Shown here one piece after another: positions 38,002 through 49,908 of a DNA stretch of 64,000 bases; the first letter of the stretch is position 1; every line of letters starts with the position of its first letter. The stretch comes from Mansonella perstans. Lineage: Eukaryota; Nematoda; Chromadorea; Rhabditida; Onchocercidae. The position numbers were made by a program, and so were the translations under genes. Location: contig JBAMDO010000007.1 of NCBI GenBank assembly GCA_037074765.1, positions 62,001 to 126,000 of the forward strand. The letters run 5' to 3'. The notes below the pieces were generated by a model. The model searched no databases. It was not told where the DNA came from and worked only from the letters and a program-made list of their open reading frames with translations.

Positions 38002-41000
38002 ATGGATGAACAAGATTTCTTAGCAAACGATCCGATTGTGAGGAATGTCGCCGTCATAACATTGCTTATTTATTTTCTTGCCGCTGTTGTTGGTATTCCA
38101 GCAAATATTTACGTGCTGTTTCGAATGAAAAAATTAGCTAAGTAATCATCAAGTTTTTTTTTCTACTTCATTTCTATCATTTGCTCAATTTTAAAATAGC
38201 TTGATATGTTGGTTAAAATGAGAGTGTTTTCATGGTGAGCATTTGTCTGTTTAAAGTCTGAAAATTTAATTTAATTTTTGGATTTTGTAGAAAGCTGTTA
38301 TGTCTACGAAGTTTCTGCCAGTCGTACCACTTGACTTGCACGACAAACACGCTTGTATCATTTCAGAAATGATAGCGAACGATACCGCAATGGTACCGGT
38401 ATAGCACTCTGCTCAATGGCAGCTGCTGACCTCTGTTCCTTGTTATTGATATTATCGCAGAACCTCATGCAATTATTTCCGCAAATTAATGGCGATGAAG
38501 TACTTATGCATTATGTTTGTAAGGTACGCAACTATCTTGCAGTTTTAAATGTGGGAGAATCCACAAAAGTGAATCTCCATCATGACATCCGTCATACATT
38601 AGAAGCGGTGTTAGTGCGATGATCGGCGCTCAAAATTTGCAAAGGTCGACGAAATAGCTCTGGCGAACAGGACAAATGAATTTATACCGTTCCTCAATAC
38701 AAAGAATTATTTATTTAGGGAGTCATATGTGCGGCTGGAACCAATAAGCCTGTCTTGCAAGTAAACATTAAGACTTTGATAATCAAACGACAAGGTTGAA
38801 GTGTATTGCTGATCCTTTGGCTCTTTTACTATAGTGAAGAAGATATCAGGAAAAGAAACTTTTGTGAAATGTAGGGCTTTTCAAAAACTATAGGTTTGAC
38901 CTTTTATTGTACACAAGATTTGATTTTCCACTGCACATCCACACCAATACGTTGCACTAGAAGGATAAGCATATGGATATCTACTGCTATACAAAATAAA
39001 TTGTATAACCACTTAATAGATTATTGAGTTTTCTCCTAGAAACTTGAATCTTTCATTTCATTACCAATCATTGTTTTGGGCATTGAAATTGACAAGAAGA
39101 AAGCTGTAATCGCTTTGGATCATCTACAGCATCAAAAGTTTTCTACTACAATTTTGGAGATTATTCGTAAAAAATTTGGGATGAAATAAAAGAGACAGCG
39201 GAGGAAAGAATTAGCAAAAGAAACGATGGTTGAAAAATTGATCAAAATGAAAATCAAAAAACTTCAAAATGGCTACAGCTTCTTCAGTAAGAACCGAATA
39301 GAATTTACAGAGTGATGAAAGTATCCATCGACTCATTTTTTAGTAAGAAATGAAAGTGTCATTGACTCATAATATCTGCAAAAGTTGAGCTTAGGCATGC
39401 AGAATAATTTTCTACACAAAACAAATAATAAAGAAGACTCATAGATCATCAGTCAGTCTGCTGTTCATGCAAATGTTGGCAAAGAATCGGCCAGTATTGC
39501 GAATATGTCGATTCACATACGACGAAGTGGATTCAAAGAAAATCATAGCTCAATGGACAAAGTCATTTGAACTTCTTGCGGAATATAAAGACAGCGCTTA
39601 GCTATGTTTTGTCTTTCGGGCTTCAATGGAGCATAATGTTAGTGTGAAAATATGCAAACGGAGTAGCAAAAAATAAAAACAAAAGCCTAGCTGATTTCCT
39701 TAATATTTAAAGTATCCTTTTGGGAAGGGAAACAAGAAGCCTAGTCTATTTTGTTACAGCTTTTAGTTGCTGTCCCGGAAATGGTGTTCAGAAAGCCAAA
39801 TTAAAAATGAGGAACAAAGATTCGCAGATAACAGAAGCATTTACGATCTCAGAAAATGTAGTTTTGATTTTGATTTTTGATTTTTTGATGACCCGAAAAA
39901 GTTCTGGTGGCTAGTCTTTCTGTAGATTACTGTAAACGATGAACTGCAAACAAATGACTGTTTCCTTTTTGTGAAGGAAACTAGTGTAACGTAGAATCTA
40001 AAAGATGATGCAATCCCAAATATGATCCGAATTATGTTTCGGACAATAAAGATTCTATCAAACTAAATAAAAGCCTCCTTTCGCGCCTCAGCTAAGCCTT
40101 GTTATCTCTATATCTGTAAGTGGAGAAAATGAACTCTTTCCCATTATTTAGTTCAAGTCATAAATGTTAGAATGGATTTATAAAAAAGGGCATTAGTATT
40201 GATATGTCATGTTACTGGTATGGAGAGATCATGTGCCATAGTATATTATCCGGAAACAAAAACAACTCCATTATTTCAGCCAAATGAAGCTGGGATGAAT
40301 TGACAGATACGCGATGGTATATCCTTCTCATCTTAACAAAAAGCCCAAGATTTAAAGTGAAACAAACTTGTAAATTAGCTAAAATCTTTTTAAGCATTTG
40401 ATTTTTCAGCTTCACTGTTGATCGGTCTTGTTATTTTCATTCCACTTCTAAATTCTTTATTTTTCTTTAGAATTTTCACTTGGGCTTTATAACATCTGAG
40501 CGGCTGCTTACTCCTGCAGTTGCCAATGTTAGATTATTCTACATTCAAAAATTAAAATAAGTGGTACATATATTATGGCTGATAGGGTTGAAATAGGAAT
40601 AGTTCTGTTTGGCATAACTTCTGTTTTATTTTTGCTTATTCAGGAGGATTCTCAACGAATATGAATTTCAGACGACGTTATTTTTGACACATACAGTAAC
40701 GGGTATTTCCATTTGGTCATGGCTTTTGCTTTCAACACTTCGTTACCTCGCCATAAGGCATCCACTTTTCCATCTTCAACTGTGGCAAATGCCTTATCGA
40801 GCTTTATCATTCATTATTGTCAGTTTTATTCTTCTTTTTCAATTCTACTGTAGTATATTTGTTCTTTTTGTTGAAATGAAAATGATGATCAAAGGCTTTG
40901 ATTTGTTCGTCCTATTATATCTGTAATTTCTACAATATATAATGAGTAAAATGAAACCGGTTGACCAATTTCTTCCCGATCTAGATTATCTTAAGAAGTA

Positions 41001-42949
41001 ATCAGAATCTAGTATTACTGTCATAAATAAATACGTTGAAGATAGTATCACTGGCGCTGAATGCTTGGCTTCTGTTGGCTGTTCATTCCACTCCGTTCGG
41101 TTGTATTCAGCAAGCACTTTTTCGATCACTTGCTTGGAATCGTATGTTTCATATCGTTGAATGTGCTTGGTCATTCTGTGTCCCTTGCTTGCTTATTTTT
41201 GTTATGGATATTTCTGTATTTATCAAGAGCACGTTAGTCGTCTCTATTGTTTTTTTTATTATTGTCTGAAATGACAAATAGTAATACAATCTTTATATGC
41301 TTCGAAGGAAACATTTTCTATTCAAAACTAATATAAGTTGAAATTAACCAAATTATAGTAAGTCTGATGCAAATGTTTTATCACTTTTCTGCAGCTGTAA
41401 TTTCTAATGTTAGGATTTAAGAAGTTGTAAGTGTAGTTTTGCTTGATTTTAAACTTAATTTATATTGAAATAGAAAAAGCAAAAAAATAAGAGTATTAAC
41501 ATCTGACTTTTTCACTAACACTATATAACAATAATTACAGGATGGGATCTTGTGACGTTGATTTAATGCAAAAAAGATCTGAACAAACTTTTGAGTCTCC
41601 AGTTATTGCTTGTATATATTCTAGAAATACCCAAACAACTACTCGAGTGAGTTTAACTATGATTATTCCTCCTGGAAAACAAAAATTGTTGGATTGAAAA
41701 AGTTAAATAGTCGCAACGATATGCATCACCAAATGCTTTCTACAGAAAAAGTAATCAGTCATGAGAGAGTAATGAGCAATCGAACTAACAACATTTTACA
41801 ATAAGTAATCAGACTTTGTTGAATTTAACAAATTGACGGTATTGAATTTTCGGTGGTTTTGTTGACAAAGTAATAAGTGACAAAAAAAAAGGCTATACGT
41901 TTGTAATACTGCAGACGCGACTGCTGCATACGTTTGTAATACTTTAGTACGAATGATCGGATATTTTGCAAACTTTGCAGCATAAGCAAAGCCGCACATT
42001 ATGGAGGTGGTTAGCGATTGCACTGATTTGCATAATGCTAAATACACCGGAGAATATGTATCGACTGGTAATATTATTCGGAATGCCCGATGTTCATGAG
42101 GAGGCGCTTCACTTTTCAGCACGAATGCTTGCACAAGCGCTCTATTTCAGGTGTTGCATAATCGAGATTACCGTATAAACCACTTTAAGAAGTTTGCTGC
42201 TCTAAAGATTGGCAAGCTGTTCAGTCATTAACGAACTAATTTTCAGCTCATCTGAAAAGACCTAGTTGAATTTTGTATAAACTTAGTGCCCACATTTCGG
42301 AATTTGTAAATCTAATACGGAATTATGCAATCAGACATGAACCTCTTTATTATCGTAGATTTTTATCGTAGATTTTTTTAAAAATTTCTTGCACACTGGT
42401 CATGCACAAATGCTCAGTCTTATTAGTCCATGCCCCTTAATTTGTAAGTCGTGGCGTGGCATCCTTTTACTACAAATTAGTCTTCTGCAATGCCCAATCT
42501 TCTGGCATTTTCATTGTATTCTTCTGGTTCATTTAGTTATTAATAGGTGATAACAGCACAACATCACTCTCACTCCTATATCGAATTGTTGACTCAGCTT
42601 TTTTGAGTAAAGCAATGAGAACAAGCCTTTGCGGATAAGAGAAAAATAAGATTCAAATACAGAAAATGAATCTTACTTTTGTGATTGATTGGTTTTCTTT
42701 TTTAGACTTTCAATATTTGCATGCATATCTGTTTTATTAATTTCAGAATCAGTTATTTTTTATTACCGTCCATTAACAAGCCATTAAATTTCATAATACG
42801 CAAAAGTTAGTGGTATTAATTTCAGCCAATTTGCATTTAATGCTGTATATTTGGCACTGTTTGTATTTGACAAATCAACCAGACCGAAATCATATTTCGA
42901 GAATTCTACCGGTAGAAACTCGATGCCTGTAGGCCAGTCATGTCATTGA
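38002..42949 (+). CDS. Rhodopsin-like G-protein-coupled receptor, nematode orphan type (358 aa)
   Basis: Seven exons with consistent phases: 38002-38141, 38367-38523, 40672-40860, 41042-41232, 41541-41646, 41981-42150, 42826-42949. TM1 contains VVGIPANIYVLF, with the conserved Asn. TM2 has CSMAAADLCSLLL, with the conserved LxxxD-type Asp. A Cys at the top of TM3 (HYVCK) lies exactly 25 residues before the Arg of TLRYLAIRHP. TM4/5 lie in the third and fourth exons, with a Pro in CVPCLLIFVMD. ICL3 is short and hydrophilic. TM6 is WRWLAIALICIML. TM7 is SQFAFNAVYLALFVF, with the N-x2-Y motif (NAVY). The ligand is unknown; nematode receptors of this build are often peptide receptors. The second intron is 2.1 kb, far larger than the others. 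The DRY motif reads LRY. Confidence 0.85.
38524..40671 (+). other. Large GPCR intron with a possible embedded reading frame
   Basis: This 2148-bp intron is about five to ten times longer than the gene's other introns. Within it, about 39473-39601 (+) reads MLAKNRPVLRICRFTYDEVD and continues for some 20 residues to a TAG, with codon use that looks more protein-like than the surroundings. It has no clear splice sites and I recognise no family. It may be a gene relic, an inserted-element fragment or chance. Confidence 0.35.
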
Positions 42950-44090
42950 TACATATTTTTGTTTACTTCAGATTAGCAAAATGAAAAAAATCCGTAAGAA
43001 GTTTACTGCTTGCATTTTAAGCAAATAGCAGACTTGACGAAAAACTAATCTGTCTTCATTCTTATGCATGATTTCTCGAGTCCACAAAGTTAAAGCAGTT
43101 AAATTGTTTATATTTATCGGAAACTTACTAAAGTCCAAATTTACTTAGCATTTGATGCAATTTTTTCTCTAAACACATTTTTTCTTCTACAAACTTTCTG
43201 TAAGGTTAAAAAATTTTTTTTAGCTGAGTACGGCAAAGTTTATTCCAAAGTACATTTCGAAAAGACAAATGGACTCACATCGGTTTAGCAAAGAAGGAAA
43301 CATTACAGAACAAGTTCTATTATATTTCTGTCATCGATGATGCAAATATAACGTTCTTAACATTAATTGTTTGCTCTCTAAATTTACTGTAAAGTAGTGT
43401 TAGCTTATCTCTTTTACGTTTTATTCTTTTGCATTTATTGTTTTAAAGTTATACGAGGTATTTTTGTAAGTAACAAACATTTTATTCTTTTGAACTAATC
43501 TGTGCAAAATGCTAGTAGAGGTATTAAGGTAGTAATAAACTTCAAAAAGTATTTGGCGAGAATGCACGTGGATTTTTGTGAAAAATAAGAGAATCCATAA
43601 TCAAATCCATTTCATCATTCTTTTTTCAGAGAAATAAATTTGGCGAAAGAGTCAAAGAAAATGAGAATTTCGAAATTTTAAGTCCGAAAAGGAAAATCGT
43701 CAAAGCGACATCTTTAACTTCAATAACTCTCACATCATAAATATCTCAAATTAAACAGATAGCCACCTGTTGAGCCAATGTAACCACCATAATGTTTTCG
43801 TCAAATCAAAACTGATTTCTGTTTAAATAAAGTCAATACTCTGCAAAAATACGCACCTGTTGCCGCAAAATCCCAAACAAAAGTGACAAGAGAAAAACAA
43901 GTGTTATCTATGTCACAGTTCTGACTATATCTTTTGATTCCAAAATATTCACTTTCCTAACCATAAATTTGAATACATTCACTTCTTCAATAATTATGCA
44001 AAACATTATGCCGAAATACCCAATATAAAGTGATGAATAGTTGCTGACTTCATTTTTAATCAATTTTAAAACACAAATAGGACCTTCCAT
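42950..44090. other. Spacer between the GPCR and the BTB-like gene
   Basis: AT-rich DNA with no supported exon. It should contain the GPCR 3' UTR and the promoter of the next gene, which points the same way. Confidence 0.5.
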
Positions 44091-47000
44091 ATGGCTTCTC
44101 AACTAATTCCAGCAAAAAAAGAAAAACTAATTCCAGGGAAAAAACCTTTCGTGTTATCTCGTTGTTTCATATTTAATGTTAGATTCAACATCCCAGCGCA
44201 AATATTACGTCAAGAAGGATGCAGTGTACCATTTATTGTTGCCCACGGACCACGCTCAATAGAATTGTAGGTTAAAAAAATCCTTCGAAAATCCTGACTC
44301 GTCATTCTAGTTTTGTTATTCAGTAAAATAATATTCGCCAGCTTGCTTACTTTTAGATATCATATTTTGGCAATTTTAATGGCCTCTAAACACTTCCGTA
44401 GAAGTGTTGATGACGTTGTGACGTAGTCCTTTCTGAATTGAAAAATTTTCACTTCAAGATCTACTAAAATGGAGTTGTTCTTTTTTTTCAAAGAAGGAAA
44501 ATAAAAAAAGCGAACAATCAGCGTTCCAGAATGTTGCAAATTATTTTTGCAAGAAATTGTATAAATAATTATGAATTGGTTTATATGGTAAAACTAAATT
44601 TTACATCATCTACCAACATTTCTACTGCTTTCATATTATTTCCAAATCGGCTTGTATCTCGGCAACTTTAATTACTTTTACATTTTACATCTTAACGAAA
44701 TTCTAATATTTTCAGTGAACTTAAAATCAATTTTGGCCAAGAAAATCCAACACTGCAAGTGAATTGTCAAAGTGAACTGCACATGCAAATTTCTGGATTA
44801 ATTGTAATACGTTTCGGTGCTTCGGAAGATATTGATGATATTGAAGCCGCAGAAGGTATAATTTAGAATTCTTAATTTCTTTAAATTTAATATTCTAATT
44901 TATGCATAAAATATAATCGAGTAAATGAAGAGAAACTTATGGCATTCCTACCGTAGCAGTACGCTTTAGTAAGCAAAGAACAGACTGCTTCTTAGATATT
45001 CAAAGATCGATGATTTTTGTTTTATATCTAATAAGTTTGGTTCGTTCATAAACACGCATACGCCAAAATGAAGTTTTAAAGCTAAGAAACGAATATCGAT
45101 TTTAAAATTTCGACGAATTTATTTCAAATTAAGAGGTGAACTTCGCGTAAACGTGATTTGTTTACAAACAGTCAAGTGTAATATTTATAATAATAATGTC
45201 CACTTCATCTCGAAAGTTCATCAATATTTAATGGAATTCATAAAGGTCTTGAAAAAACATATTAGCGAAGTCTTCTTAGCTTAACATAACTAACTTTTGT
45301 AGAAATACTGGATGAAACGCATGAAATCGATTTCGAACATACATTTGTCATGCATCGCACGGATCCATTTCTGGAATCATTGCATGACATAATTAAATCA
45401 GCAGAATACGAGAATGGTTTAATCGCCTTCAGCATTATTTTTATATATGGGAAAAAAGAATTCATGCAATTTGTTGAACAGAAAAGAAGACTTCGATCAC
45501 TGACACAAGCGGAACTTCGGAATAGTCAAGGGGGCAGGTATTGATTAACCAGATGTCATCGAGAGCATAAAAGATATTGGAGATAGATATTCTAACAGAT
45601 TAATAAATTTGACAATATTTTTCAGCGACTTCACAATATTTGATTCAAATGCAGATCCTGTAATGTATTCGAAATGGATGCTTTATATGGGTACCAAATA
45701 TTTTCATCAACTGATTGATAAAGATCCAGGCATTAATCAAACAACATTAAATTTTCCTCATGATGTCATAGACTATGTAAGTGGGTATTAAATAATATCT
45801 ACACCAGGTCACTTGAAGGACTTCCGTTAATCTAGAAAATTTTGAAAATTTTAGATTTGCAGAACAGGGAAGCACAGATCATGGAAGTTAGCAAGATACA
45901 CGCAAATTAGTAATTAACAAGTTGTACGAATTAGATAATTAATAATTTACCGAACTTTATTACAATCATTATTTTCTGATTCCAATATTGAGGATAACTT
46001 TGTTCCAGGCTCTTTCCATAGCGCTGCAAAATCGATTCGACCGGGAACTGCAAAATAATATCAAGAAAATGCGTCAGACAATCGAATTACTTTGCATAAT
46101 AGAACCGATTAACATGGATATAGCCATCGAAACCATTGCAATAGAACTTGAATCCACAATTTTTGATGTAAACTTAATCACAAATTTATGATTTTATTTA
46201 CCAATAATTCACAAAAAGCAGTTGTGAAATTAGACTGAAAAGAAAAGCAGAGAGAACAAATTAGGTTCATATTGCATCGTATGAAGCAGCTTGCCATTTT
46301 GTAATTAAGAAGGCGTACAGAAGGGTCATAATGCAGGTGATGAGGCCGTGAAGAAAACAGGGACTGAATCTTCCCGAAAGAAATTCATTCTACTTGTTAT
46401 GATTAACTGCTGCCAGAGTGTTATCTTTTTAGTTTTCTCAAACGAAATTGATTTATAAATACAATATCAGAAATCATCCGTTTTCAAAAAACTCCACACT
46501 TTTTGAATTTACGATTTATTACGCAAAATATTTTTGCATAAGTTATGAAATTACATGCAAAGGAAAGGGACAAGTTGCAGGAATGGAAATATATAGATTT
46601 AGATGATCTGGTGCGAATACTAACATTGCCGAAGTACTGGGAACTAGAAAAATTGAAAGTTGCAACGCGATCTCTAATCATTGGTCTTCATGACAAACAG
46701 TTTCAGTAAGAATTCTTGTAATATATAGATTGGAGCTTTTTTTCCATGTTAGTAAGAATTAAGAAAATTACACCCATTTCTTACACATCAACCTGAAATC
46801 GTTTAAGAGATCAAACCCTGCGATTTATGGCATAAAATAGTGGTTGAATAAGAAAGCAACGAATTCTTTCCAGAAAATTGAACTTCCTCCAAGACTGTTG
46901 CATGTCCTGGATGCTATTCATTCTGTGGAACAATTAGTATTTGTTGCCTAAAAAAGACAATATGTCAGAGATTTACCTCAGATTTCAATATACCTGACTA

Positions 47001-47452
47001 ATAACATAATCTATCAGTATAAGTCTAATAATAAAATCCATACATACCATAAACATGAACACCGAAATCACTGGGTTATTACATTTAGCTGTTACACCCT
47101 TAATCGCGCTGTAGCCTTACAGTAAAGTTAACACAAAATATCCTGATTATATTTATTTACGCATCATTTCACTGATATTTAAGCAATTATTTATGAAGTG
47201 CTTAAAAATGTTATAAATTTCTAAAGATACAATCAGAGAGATCTGGATATGAATGATTTTTACAGGGAAGAGTATAATGAGCAATCAACAGGTGCACGAT
47301 GTGCAGTATACCGGGACCTTATAGTGAGCGGTACGCTTGATGAAATATCTAAACCAGAAGAAAGTGAACTTGAAAAGCTCAAAAAGATGAGCCGGAAAAT
47401 GAGTTTGGTGGAGAAAGCAGTGGTAATCCAAGAAGAATCAGAATCGAAATAA
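44091..47452 (+). CDS. BTB/POZ-like protein with an N-terminal beta-rich region (399 aa)
   Basis: Seven exons whose phases close to 400 codons including TAA: 44091-44266, 44716-44855, 45303-45537, 45626-45776, 46009-46167, 46581-46705, 47239-47452. Residues about 1-180 are beta-strand-rich (CFIFNVRFNIPAQIL, ELKINFGQENPTLQVNC) and could be a divergent MATH-type sandwich. Residues about 185-240 read SDFTIFDSNADPVMYSKWML then KYFHQLI and TLNFPHDVIDY, which follows the order of a BTB fold (surface strand, exposed helix, later beta/helix pair). A helical part, KYWELEKLKVATRSLI, resembles the end of BTB/BACK regions. The C-terminal 70 residues are charged and Glu/Lys-rich. Many BTB proteins are CUL3 adaptors, but that role is inferred only. 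The Asp-Phe start fits BTB better than anything else I considered. Confidence 0.6.
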
Positions 47453-48977
47453 GCTTTTATTACATCAAATTCGATTTCTTAATGCGAATTTCTGTAAAAG
47501 ATATGTGGTGAGGTGACGGACCAACATGCAATCCATCAAATTGTACCACTGTACCATTCTTCATCTCATGTAATTTTATGATTATATATTCCTCATAGTA
47601 ATGAATATCAGATGACAATATAAAAAAGAATCGCCCTTTTCTAAATTCCGTTTTGGTAGAAACGTGTCTCTTCGTGCTATTATCTTAGACCTCGAATTCC
47701 CAATAAGTCTGTCTGACCGTCTGAATTCATAAATTCATATTTATAATAAGAACAAATTAGAATGCAAGATCTGGATCGTAGTGGTGTCATTCGCATATTC
47801 CTTCTGTTCAACGTCAGAATAATTTGTATCACAACAACGTAAAAGAAAACACTGATAGTAGACACTTTTAATTGATATCAATTGCATGCAATTCGTGTGA
47901 GAATAGTGTTTATGCTTCGATATGGGCTACATAAATCATAATATTGCTATGAAATAACACCATAAGGCATTCAGCAAAAACATTTTGGCCATTTATCTCC
48001 GAAAATGGACAAACACAATAATCCAACAAAAGGTATAAAATGAAAAGACGGAAAAGCGAAAAAACAAAGATAATTTTCTCAGCATAAATTTCGCGCACTT
48101 TCGAAAGATTTAAAAGATCTTTTACAGTATGCAAAATAAAATGATAAATTTGTTTGTTTAAATAGAACTTCATCATTACTAAATTAATTAATTTATCTCA
48201 GGGATCAGTGATTTTTTTTTTATCCATTCAATATAATATCCCTCTTTTTACTCTAATCACAAACATTAAATAGATAATGATGATCAATGACTTATCGTTG
48301 TATGCTACAATCTCAAAGGTTCCCGCAAAAAGAGTATTTATTGTTTCAGATTGATGCAAATGAAAAAAAAAAAAAAAAGAAACGTAGCAAATAAAACCCT
48401 GAAGAACGTTGTCGAAATGTATAAAATTAGCAAAACAAGAAAATATCTGATTCATATACGTGTCGAAAACACTAACTTTATGGCCTAATTGCTACATGTC
48501 ATAGGACAATTCATGTGTGAATTTTGTAGTAGCAGAGAATATCGCATATAAATTAGCATTCTATTGCTGATGCATTGCAATATAAGACGGTGAAGTTTAG
48601 TGCAGTTTTCTGGAGCACATAAGGAAATATAGCATACTTTAATTTCATTAATAATTTATTATTTAGAAAACAGCATGACACATCACACTGATCATGCCAA
48701 TACTTTTTTAATGAATTGTTTAGTTTATAAAAGAACAATTATTTTGTTATAAGAAACTAAACTATCTTAAAAAAAAAAAAAAAAAAAATTGAGGACAGAA
48801 GCTTGTTTGCGTCATGTCATCACTTTAACAATAGCCAAATTTAGGATCTCAACACGTTTTGAATTTTTTCTGTCTAAGCATATCAAATAACGCTTGTTTC
48901 TGAAAACGAAGAGACGGAACAGACTTCAAAATCTCTCACGTGAAAGATGGTGATATCAAAATTAACTGAATTAAAAA
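47453..48977. other. Spacer with poly-A tracts
   Basis: No exon supported. Simple runs are A16 at 48363-48378 and A20 at 48769-48788. Several overlapping open frames on the minus strand (47910-48176, 48228-48455) are Phe/Ile/Leu-rich and look like AT-rich background. Confidence 0.5.
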
Positions 48978-49104
48978 TTTGCTAGTATTGCCGAGCTGTT
49001 TAGATCCGACGAAACGTTGCTTAAATGGTGGAATATGTGTGAAGTAAATCACTAATAAAGTTCATTCAACCATTGTCAGCTTCTTACTTTCTAGTTATTC
49101 TTAT
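48978..49104 (+). pseudogene. Partial duplicate of the first EGF exon of the Notch-like gene
   Basis: These 127 bp match 50001-50127 base for base without gaps, except for five substitutions (about 96% identity). They hold the 3' part of the Notch-like exon 1 (LLVLPSCLDPTKRCLNGGIC), the splice donor (GTGAAG here, GTAAAA in the intact copy) and about 66 bp of intron. The signal-peptide half of the exon is absent and an in-frame TGA lies just upstream, so this copy has no start. It could only be used as an internal exon, or it is dead. Confidence 0.9.
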
Positions 49105-49908
49105 AGAATAATGCATAGTATCGCGAATTATCATATCATTTATCTCGGAATTATACCAATCTTCCGCAATGTCTTAATTAATGGAAATTTGAAGCAATTT
49201 GATGAGGCATGTAGCTAGCTTTATTCACTTTTTTTACATACTTTGTTAACTATATCGAGCATACTTGACCTAACTAATACGAAATATGGCGATACTTAAG
49301 AAAAGATATTTCAAAATTAATTAAGCAATTAGTAAAGACAGCCAAAAATACTGCCATGAAGGGCGGATTTTTTTCATTCCGGGAGCCGTATTATGCATTT
49401 AATCTGTTAATATATGGCTTAGCGCGGGAGGTGTTCGAAAATGAATGAGGTCAAGGGGCATTTTGGTCGCTAAATTTTTTTTGGTCGTTTTGTAACGGCT
49501 AACTGCTTAACGATAAGAAAGATAGAAAAGATGGTAGCAATATACATACAACATGCATTTATTTCTCAATGAATGAAGCTCAATCGATTGCTGGAAATAC
49601 TGAAACTTTACACATTTAACAATTTGCAATGGTAGAAATGAAGAAGACTAAGCAGACTACAAGTCCCAATGGTAATAATTGATTTTTTAGCTGAGAAAGG
49701 TCAAAGATAAAAAAAAAATATATGTAAAATAATAGATCAAAAAACAATAAAATAACTAAGAAATGAAGTAAGTCTGTTTGATGATTGTGTTCTAATTAAG
49801 TATGGAATCGAATTAATTGTGGAAAATGTACAGTACCAAATATAATATATCTTGTTGAAAAAGAGATGGATTACGGAGTATGAGAAAACATCGGTTTGTT
49901 GAACGATC

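Noticed and set aside
39120..39640. Possible decayed transposase inside the GPCR intron
   Set aside because: I could not find terminal inverted repeats or a D-D-D/E-type pattern, so I do not call a mobile element.
49361..49500. GC-richer patch with GTGTTCGAAA, checked as a tRNA gene
   Set aside because: No matching A box, acceptor stem or anticodon arm could be folded around it.
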